NCBI GenBank assembly: GCA_034440575.1
Contig: JAOTOL010001459.1
Span: 620,001-684,000, forward strand
Direction of reading: 5' to 3'
Source: Imbricaverruca yamaguchii
Lineage: Eukaryota; Arthropoda; Thecostraca; Neoverrucidae
Length of the DNA: 64,000 nucleotides
Shown: positions 11,317-19,200 of the stretch, one piece after another
Layout of the letters: the number at the start of each line of letters is the position of its first letter
How positions within the stretch are numbered: the stretch's first letter is position 1
Position numbers and translations under genes: made by a program
Notes under the pieces: generated by a model
Seen by the model: the letters and a program-made list of their open reading frames with translations, nothing else
Database searches by the model: none
Told to the model about the DNA's origin: nothing

Positions 11317-12350
11317 TCAACCACTTCGCGTAGGGTAGCCGTTGTCTGACTGGCTGACAGCCTCATCAGTACGTGGGGCGAGGCTCGCTTTACCAGATAA
11401 ATCGTCATACTCCACGAACTGTTCACAAAAACTGATGTTGCGCCTGAAAAGCTTACACTCATCCGCTCTCATGACAATTAGCTGGGATACCTTCACGTCG
11501 ACGACAATGTAAGTCTCAGAGAAGAACGCTGGAGTACGTTTGTTGAGCTTTTTTGGTACGTGGACGAGCACTTTACTGCCAACGCAAATATTATGTGGCC
11601 TAGAACGTCGCCGTTTGTCCTCGTATCGTTTTCCACGTGCACTGCTCCGCTCATGCGACATCACCTCGGCACGACCAGGAGCGGATGGCCGTCTGGTGAC
11701 ATCCGTCAGCTTCGTCCTTAGCTGTCGCTCGTATAGCAGTTCCGCCGGGCTTCTTCCGGTGGAAGAGCGCGGAGTGGATCGGTACGCCCCCAGGAGTGAC
11801 TGCAGACTCACCTGGCAGCAACGCCACTCCACCATCGCTGCCCGGATCGCTTTAAGCCGAGGGCGGTTCTGGCGTTCGACAAGCCCATTTGCCTATGGCC
11901 ACACAAGAGTCATAGTCAGATGACTGATCTGGTGTGTATCACAAAGCTCTTCGAACTTCGGTGAGGTTAAGCTTCCGGCGTTATCCGTAGTTAGTGTTAC
12001 CGGAAATCCAAGTCGCGCGAAAATCTTTTACGGCTGCTGGATGATCACCCTTGACGTTGTCAACTGCATCATATAAACCTCCACCCAACGCGAGTACCTG
12101 TCAGTTACTACGAGTAGAGACTCGCCGGTGGGAAACGGTCCACAGAGATTAAGGCTGACGTTTTGCCAAGGTCCGGACGGTAGGTCGCTGATCACCATCT
12201 GGTGGATTTCCTGGCGGTACAACCTGACAAGTATGGCACCATCTGTCAGCACTTCGGCATCTCGATCAATGCCTGGCCACCATACCTTGCTTCGCAGACA
12301 TTGCTTGGTGTCACAACTCCCTGATGACCTTCAGTGGGCCAGCTGCCAGC
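11317..12350 (-). pseudogene. Gypsy integrase (broken)
   Basis: Two segments are recognised. Around 12028-12200 the frame reads GPWQNVSLNLCGPFPTG then LLVVTDRYSRWVEVY, the integrase catalytic core with the first catalytic acidic residue in VTDRYS. Around 11640-11835 the frame reads LGAYRSTPRSSTGRSPAELL, the conserved core-end motif, followed by a basic C-terminal region with KVLVHVPKK. The two pieces lie in different frames and the region between them (11836-12027) contains stops. The enzyme would insert the cDNA into chromosomes; this copy cannot make it. Confidence 0.9.
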
Positions 12351-12730
12351 TGTAGGACTTGCTTGCGCAGTGTTGCTGGAATAACAAGTCTATTTCCACG
12401 CAGCACCATGCCATCATGCACACAGAACTTGTGTTCCACGTATTTGCACCACCTGGGGAAGTCATAAACTTTACCTCCTTGCAGCTAATTCAGCGCGGCC
12501 TGCAGCTCGTCGTCCTTTCCTCTCTCTTCCTGAATAGTCTTCATTTTTGTGTTACTGGAACCGCGTGCCAAGACACAAAACGGATGTAGTCTCACAGCTT
12601 CTCTGCTCTCTAGAGGGCGTCACTTTTTTAGTCAGCTTACTGAGACAATCGGCGTTTTTACGTGATCCTGGCACGTGTCGAACGGTACGGTAGAGGACGG
12701 AGTACCCATCTTTCGACCCGCGCTGGTGGG

Positions 12731-13280
12731 TCAGAGGAAGGCGAAAAAAACTTTCAGTGGTTTATGGTCAGTGAGCAGTACAAAATCTATACCGTACAAG
12801 TATATATTGTTTACGTTCACAACCCCATACGACAGCCCGCGATGCCCGCTCTTCCTGCCAGGGTGAGAAGCAGGCGACGCCATATGGCCTTGCTGCTGAG
12901 TGCGTCGTAAAGCCACAATCCAATCCAACCCCATACAACAGCGGAAGCCTCGTGGTCAGTTTGCGAATAATGGCGCTAAACATCAGTCAAACTTCGGCTG
13001 GCGTATTCGACCGGTTGTAGCAGCCCATTGGTCTGTCTCTGCAGCAGGACAGCTCCAGCTCCAACTGGTGACGCATCAATCACCACCTCAGTCTCGGCGT
13101 CCTGCTGAAAGTAGGCTAGGGTTTTTTGCTTAGACAACTGCTTATTCAGCTGAATGAAGGCGTCCTTCTCTCTGGAACGTCTCAACCAACGCCATTCAGT
13201 CCCCCTGATGAGCTGCCTCAGAGGTGCCGCCAGTGTAGACAGGTCCGGGATAAACCGGCCGAGAAAACTCACCAGACCTG
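12731..13280 (-). pseudogene. Gypsy RNase H / RT connection domain (broken)
   Basis: The minus strand reads FLGRFIPDLSTLAAPLRQL, then TEVVIDASPVGAGAVLLQ (RNase H core with its first catalytic D), then EYASRSL. A further frame has YLYGIDFVLLTDHKPLKV (second core strand with the TDHKPL motif). At least one frameshift separates the two parts near 12940-12976. This domain normally degrades the RNA of the RNA-DNA hybrid during reverse transcription. Confidence 0.92.
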
Positions 13281-13341
13281 GAAACGACCCTACTTCTGTG
13301 GGTGTGCTGGGCTCCCGAGTATTCAGGACGGCCGCGACCTT

Positions 13342-14090
13342 TCAGTCAGTGGACGTAACCGCTTTTCCGCTGAGATGGCAACCCATGAATGTCATCTCTG
13401 TTAAACGGAAACGACACTTATCCTTGTTAAGTGTCAGCCCAGCGTGCATCAAACGCTGTAATACGGCATCCAGACGTTTGTCATGTTGCTCGACCGTGGT
13501 GCCAAATACGGCAATGTCATCAGCAATGTTGTGTGCGCCGTCACAGTCCGCAAGAACCTGCTGAATAATTATCTGGTGGATTTCAGGAGCGCATGAAATG
13601 CCGAACACTAGACGCCGATATCGATACAGTCCGTTATGTGTTGCGAACGTTGTGATGCTCCTGGACCCTTCTTCGAGCTCGATTTGGTGAAACGACTGCG
13701 CCAAGTCAAGTTCCCGAAGATGACAGCACCGGTCATCTCATGCAACACATAAATAGTGGGCATGGGATGTCGCTCTCCTTTGACTGCGGTATTGGCCCGC
13801 CGCATGTCAACACAGAGTGTAATATCCCCGTTCTTCTTCGGGGCACACAGTATACTGATGCTTGGGGTTTTAGAGTGCGTCAACCCATGTGGACTGCAGG
13901 GGCACACTACCGGCGACTCCCAAGGCGTGGACCCACTGCTCTTTTCAATGATACCTTTCTGCAGTAGCTCCTCGAGCCTCTTCTCCACTGTCAGCTGGAA
14001 CGAGACGGGGACCCTCCCTGCCTTCTGCGCGATAGGCTGGACGTCTGGATCGATGTGCAGCTTTGGCTGAAAATCTTACAACTTCCCAGG
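13342..14090 (-). pseudogene. Gypsy reverse transcriptase (broken)
   Basis: The minus strand encodes KRLEELLQKGIIEKSSGS, then NGDITLCVDMRRANTAVK, then AQSFHQIELEEGSRSITTF, and the palm motif HNIADDIAVFG, in which IADD occupies the catalytic YxDD position as in relatives that read ISDD. The usual LVVVPKK stretch is replaced by about 20 non-homologous residues near 13845-13925, and the frame changes near 13700. A degenerate fingers-palm core with an intact DD pair but no continuous frame. Confidence 0.93.
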
Positions 14091-14420
14091 TCCCTTGAAC
14101 AGCGATGAGTACTGGCCAACAGGGGTCTCTGTGGAAACAAAGCTCATCCGAGGGCCGACTCGCAGAAGTCTTACCGTTTTAGATGTCTGCTTTCCCAACA
14201 ATGTTCTATGTGTTCCAGGTACAACATAGAACACCACATCAGGTACCGTGACGTCATTAGGCGAAATTGGAGTCTTAAACAGTCCCATAACGCGCATCGG
14301 CGTTCCTTACCCATATGTATACAACTTGTGGCAGCTTGGTAACAATTTCTGTCTTTAAACAAAAACTTGAAGGTGAATTCACTCATGGCATTACAGGTGG
14401 CGCCTGTCAACTAGCACCTG
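14076..14420 (-). pseudogene. Gypsy aspartic protease (broken at active site)
   Basis: The minus strand has FYVVPGTHRTLLGKQTS with a hydrophobic-glycine flap-like region, and upstream the residues GATCNAMSEFTFKFL. In relatives the active site is DTGATCN. Here, near 14405-14412, GTTGAC is followed directly by AGGCGCCACC, so the D and the GA parts are in different frames, consistent with loss of two bases exactly in the catalytic triplet. The protease would process the Gag-Pol polyprotein. Confidence 0.75.
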
Positions 14421-14494
14421 ACATGTCTGATGATCAACCTGGACTGGAAAAGTTCTCTCCTTTGATGTCAATGTGAGTCTGAAGACGTGATCCT

Positions 14495-15410
14495 CTAGTT
14501 ATGTGTCGCTGTCGCGCTCAGACGACACGATCTGAACCCTGCGTCTGGCCTGCTGTGCACCGGGAGTCTTGCAGCACATAATGCTGATAATGCATAGTTC
14601 TGATAATGCTCCATCCTTTTGCATCCGTAACACTTCCGGCCCACACGATGCAACTGCCTGTGCAATTGGTCCTCCCACAACGAAAACACTTCGTTTTACC
14701 GTCCGCATGGGCCTGGCCCGACTCGCCTGCAGGCCTCCCCCGGGCAGGACGGTCGGAACAGACAGCTTGGACCATGTCGACCAGAGCTGCGACCGCCCTC
14801 TCAGTGCACTCAGCTTGCCGGTCTGTATTCTCCATGCTTCTCGCGATCGTAAGAGCCGTCTCAAGAGTCAGATGCGACTCCCTCAAAAGGCTACAATGTA
14901 AGCGATAACTGAGACATTTGTCAATGACATGGTCACGTGTTATGTCATTTTGCATATATTTATATTCAGACGTCCTAACCTGTTTCCGCAAAATTGTTAC
15001 AAAAAACATCGATATACTCGCCTGTCTTCTGAATCTTTCCGTGAACAACATGTCGTTCGTAGGTGACATTCCTATTAGACAAGAAACATTCATCCAATAC
15101 ATTCAAAGCTACTTCAAGCAACATTACTTTAACCTGATTGATTGATTGATTATTTGGGCTTAAGGGTGCATCAATTGCTACCGGTTATGTAGCGCCCACA
15201 TTACTTTAACCTCTTCATCCACAATTGCACGAAATACTTCTTGGAGTTCAGTGCCTCCGAGATGCAAAAGCAATGCAACTTGACGCCTCTCGCCAGCAAC
15301 ATCATTGGCAGCGAGACAGTACGAGAACGAGCGCTTTCACGCACTCCACTTACTGGGCTCGGTGCAATAAAACGGTGCCAATGAATCAAACGCTCGATCC
15401 ATCTCGTCAA
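14495..15410 (-). pseudogene. Gypsy gag with zinc knuckles (broken, with insertion)
   Basis: The minus strand reads RDHVIDKCLSYRLHCSLL then LTLETALTIARSMENTDRQ, typical of Mag-like Gag, followed by a first zinc-knuckle remnant (CFRCGRTNCTGSC) and, in another frame, a second one (CYGCKRMEHYQNY). The N-terminal part (15201-15410) is separated by a 62-bp insertion flanked by 15-bp direct repeats (see 15136-15197). Gag would package the element RNA into virus-like particles. Confidence 0.85.
15136..15197 (-). mobile_element. 5'-truncated SINE fragment inserted in gag
   Basis: A 62-bp stretch is flanked by the identical 15-mer ACATTACTTTAACCT (15121-15135 and 15198-15212). On the minus strand it ends in four copies of an AATC-type tetranucleotide, and its body (GGGCGCTACATAACCGG) resembles the tail of the tRNA-derived SINEs. 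A long TSD with a simple 3' repeat is characteristic of LINE-mediated retroposition. Confidence 0.7.
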
Positions 15411-15451
15411 TGCTGACGTATCACAAATATAGCGTCATCCTGGTCGCCGAA

Positions 15452-15638
15452 TGTTGCGCCTCTGACGATGGTCCGGTCACCACTCGCTGTATTTTGTCGC
15501 ACACACGGGACCACCATCCGCCGCCCGCTGGCGCCGTACAATGTCTGACCTTGACCGACCCCGTCCGGCCCGGCACCACCGCGCACATTCCCCGAGGCAT
15601 TGGCCGACCGAGCCAGCCGAGCCGGCAGATACATAACA
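15452..15638 (-). repeat. 5' LTR of the Gypsy element (187 bp)
   Basis: Same 187 bases as 11009-11195. It is the 5' LTR because the coding regions run on the minus strand. Unusually short and GC-rich for a Gypsy LTR. Confidence 0.95.
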
Positions 15639-16063
15639 ATCATGACGTAAGGTAAATCACTTCAATTATAACTCTACCAGGTCAGCTCGATACATTGACC
15701 AAAGTGGAAGAACTTAAATGTCAATACCAAACGATTTGTAGTTACCTGTTGCCTTGTCACCACCGACTTAATTAAATTATCCGACCCTACGCACCCAAAA
15801 TTCTGTTTCGCTGGTTTTTTATTATGGCTGAAATTTCGGGACACATATGGTGCTCACCAGTGCACATGGTGAACCGAGTCCGCCTTTGTATGCGTCGTCG
15901 TCATCACCATTGACGACGACGTTGAATCACCAGATGACAACGACGTCATCACCATTGAATCTCCCAGCTCACCACCGTCGTTGCCTGAGTGAAGTGTTGG
16001 CAGACGTGTGGCCGGCCGCTGCCCAGTCAGCTGACCCCCCCCCCGGCTCCTCGCGTGCCGCAG

Positions 16064-16273
16064 GTCAGGACGTGACGTCACACGACCGCGTGGTGGTGTG
16101 CTACGTCGGCTCGTGGGCATACTATCGGTCCCAGGATGGCAAGTTCACCGTGGACGACGTCGACCCGCAGCTGTGCACGCACGTGGTGTACGCGTTCGCC
16201 GGTCTGGACGAGACCAGCCATCAGATACGCTCGCTCAACCCCGACCTCGACTTGGACGCTGCCGGCGGCCACG
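16064..16273 (+). CDS. Chitinase exon (beta-1 region)
   Basis: A C-rich tract and GCCGCAG acceptor precede it; the donor is GTTAGT at 16274. It starts and ends in phase 1. Encodes [17 protein letters not shown] through [13 protein letters not shown] to LDAAGGHG. The frame stays open upstream to 15847, but that part is low-complexity and lacks a signal peptide, so I take the acceptor as the exon start. Confidence 0.88.
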
Positions 16274-19200
16274 GTTAGTGGGTGGTGTGGCCGGCCGGTC
16301 ATTGGTGGCGTTACGGCGGACACTGCAGCACGACAATATCTCCGCTACGGCATACACTGCAACACAATATATCCGCTACGGCATACACTGCAGCATGACA
16401 ATATCTGCTATAAAGGACATTTCACCGCCACAATATCTTCGTTGCGGTCGACACTGAACCACCACAATATCCCCGATACATCGGACACTGCTCCACGACA
16501 ATATCACCGCTACGATGAATACCGTGCCACAATAATACCTCCTCTACCGGATACACTGCACCACCACAATAACTATGCTACGGCGGTCACTACTCAAGCA
16601 CAATATCAGTGGACACTACAATGGCGATGGACACTGCATCGCCAATGCCGCGACTGACAATTGTATGACTGACACTTGTATGTGATGCCGCATGTTCTTT
16701 GATTACAACTGGGAATTCCATGTCACGTGGTTTGTTTAGCAACCCAGAAGCCAGATAATTTTTGCAAGAGTACGAGAAAGGGCTCAGCCACCAATTGCAT
16801 AGAAGAATATTGACAAAATGTAACGTGACTATATATTGTCACTAACGTGACAATATATAGTCACGTTACATTTTGTAGCGTGACATTTTGTTACATTTGT
16901 TACATACGTTACATTTTGTCAACATTCTTCTATGCAATTGGTGGCTGAGCCCTTTCTCGTCCTCTTGCAAAAATTATCTGGCTTCTGGGTTGCCAAACAA
17001 ACCACGTGACATGGAATTCCCAGTTGTAATCAAAGAACATGCGGCATCAATGTTCAATTAGCATTGGTACTAAATTTACCGATCCATAGCAGGCAATCTG
17101 GAACCCAGAACCTCTCATCACGTGCTGCTTTCCAGGGGTGGAAGCTTGGAAGGAATTTAGGTAGTTTGCTCTGCACCTGGCTGCAGGGGATATGCGGCCG
17201 TCTAGACGCCGACTGACGCAACGTTCGATACATTTTGGCGCCCACTGCAGGGCCGGCTGGGCGCCGACTGACGCAACGTTTGACATGTTTTGGCGCCCAC
17301 CGCAGGTTACTACCGAAAGTTTGTGGAACTGAAGCGCCTGAACCCGCGCCTCAAGGTCACGATCGCAGTTGGCGGATGGAATGAAGGCTCCAAGAAATAC
17401 TCGGACATGGCGAAGGATCCAAAAAATCGGGAGAAGTTCGTCAACAGCACCGTCGATTTCCTGACGTTAGTCTTCATTCTGCCAACGGGCCAATATCAGC
17501 GGATTTGGTTGCAGTTTTCGGACAATTAAAGCATTTGTGAGCCTTTGCTCGAACATTCTATAGGACTGTTTGTATCATTTCTGCTATTTGTTTGAGTTCG
17601 TTACGGCTCGCCAGAATCTTTTTCAATACGTTCCTGGAATAGGGTGCATGTTTTTTTCACCCAACGTTATCGATGAAGGGCAATATTCATACTCAGGCGA
17701 GTTATTGTGTCGAGATTAATCATTGATTCTGAGCAAAAATGGCAATATCTGTTTGGAACAACTGGTGTGGACCATGCCGCCTGGGCTGTCACTCGCCGTC
17801 TGGCACCGTATATCCTGTATACTTCTCACCACAGCAGACGTCTCTCCAACCTGCACCAAGTATCTTCCGACGCTACACTGCGCCTCTCCAATCCTGCTTG
17901 TGGTCTCTCCGTTACGCCTTTGGATGCCTATTACCGTTTTGCCTGTGCCACTGCCTCCGTCTCAGTTTAGAACGCCCCTCTCCCGCCAACTGTACTGCCC
18001 CCTAACCTATGGGCGATTATCGACAGTGTAGATGTAGAGAGCAGAGGAGATGCGCTCTGCTCCCACGTGCTGTCCGGACTGGCTCTGTTATACCGTGAAA
18101 GCCGACTTCCCGTCGTCTGACCCATTGCCTCTATGTTGCAGTTGCATATATCTGCATTTATTGTGCTGTCTTTCCAGTGGTTTTCCTTCCGTGCGGTTAG
18201 TTCCTTCCGCCGTTTGCAGCAACTTCTCCACATCACTTTTCAGCGTCTCCAATGTTGGTCGCCTTTCCTTTCTGCACTTGTTCTGCCGTCTTCTGGCACT
18301 GCCATGCGGTCTTGTTCTGCCGTCTTCTGGCACTGCCATGCGGTCTTGTTCTGCCGTCTTCTGGCACTGCCACGCGGTCTTGTTCTGCCGTCTTCTGGCA
18401 CTGCCGTGCGGTCTTGTTTCTGCCGTCTTCTGGCACTGCCGTGCGGTCTTGTTTCTGCCGTCTTCTGGCACTGCCGTGCGGTCTTGTTTCTGCCGTCTTC
18501 TGGCACTGCCGTGCGGTCTTGTTTCTGCCGTCTTCTGGCACTGCCATGCGGTCTTGTTTCTGCCGGCTGGTTGGTCTCAGAGTTACGTTCGACCCGTCTG
18601 TCTTTGCTCTCTGACGTGGTTTAGAACTTTAGATCCTCCGTCTTATCCTACCCTGTTATGTCCTTGCTCGAACGGCCCGTGCTTTCTGGAAAGATGGCCG
18701 CTACAATACTTCCGTACTACCTGTGGCCTCGACGCCGACTTAATACTGGGGCAGGTGTTGACATGACCCCGTGACTTGGGATCTGACCCGCGCTGACCGC
18801 TCGCTCAGGACGCACGGCTTTGACGGTCTCGACCTGGACTGGGAGTACCCGGCGCGCCGGTCCGGCATCCCCGAGGACAAGCAGAACTTCGTGAAACTGG
18901 TGGAGGTCAGTGACCGGCCTGTTGCCGCCGTTGCAACCTCGGTCTCACAACCTCCCACCAATGGGCACTATATGACCAACGCAGTTGACGCGCCAACGCA
19001 GTCGAAGCCCAAGTAACCAACCAACCAACCTCCCACCCTTGGACAGGTGCATGTGCTGGCTTGCAGCATCCCCGCTGGAGGTATCACCATTTGTTTTGTT
19101 TCAATGTTACAGACATGGGAACGACTTAATAAGTCAGTCCTTCCAGTGTCCATTTGGTTATTGGCTGGCATTCCCTTGAAGGGTCCGCGGTCCGCCACCC

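Larger units (their letters stand above)
11009..15638 (-). mobile_element. Ty3/Gypsy LTR retrotransposon, Mag/K02A2.6-like, inactivated
   Basis: Two 187-bp direct LTRs, TG...CA bounded, enclose 4.26 kb. On the minus strand the interior carries gag, protease, reverse transcriptase, RNase H and integrase in the Ty3/Gypsy order. Flanking pentamers are AGCAT (11004-11008) and ATCAT (15639-15643), a plausible 5-bp target duplication with one mismatch. Next to the 5' LTR (inside 15451) the minus strand reads TCGGCGACCAGGATGACG, the position of a primer-binding site. The coding regions are broken by many small frameshifts, and gag is split by a 62-bp insertion. The LTRs look identical by eye, which normally means a recent insertion, at odds with the decayed interior. 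Confidence 0.93.
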
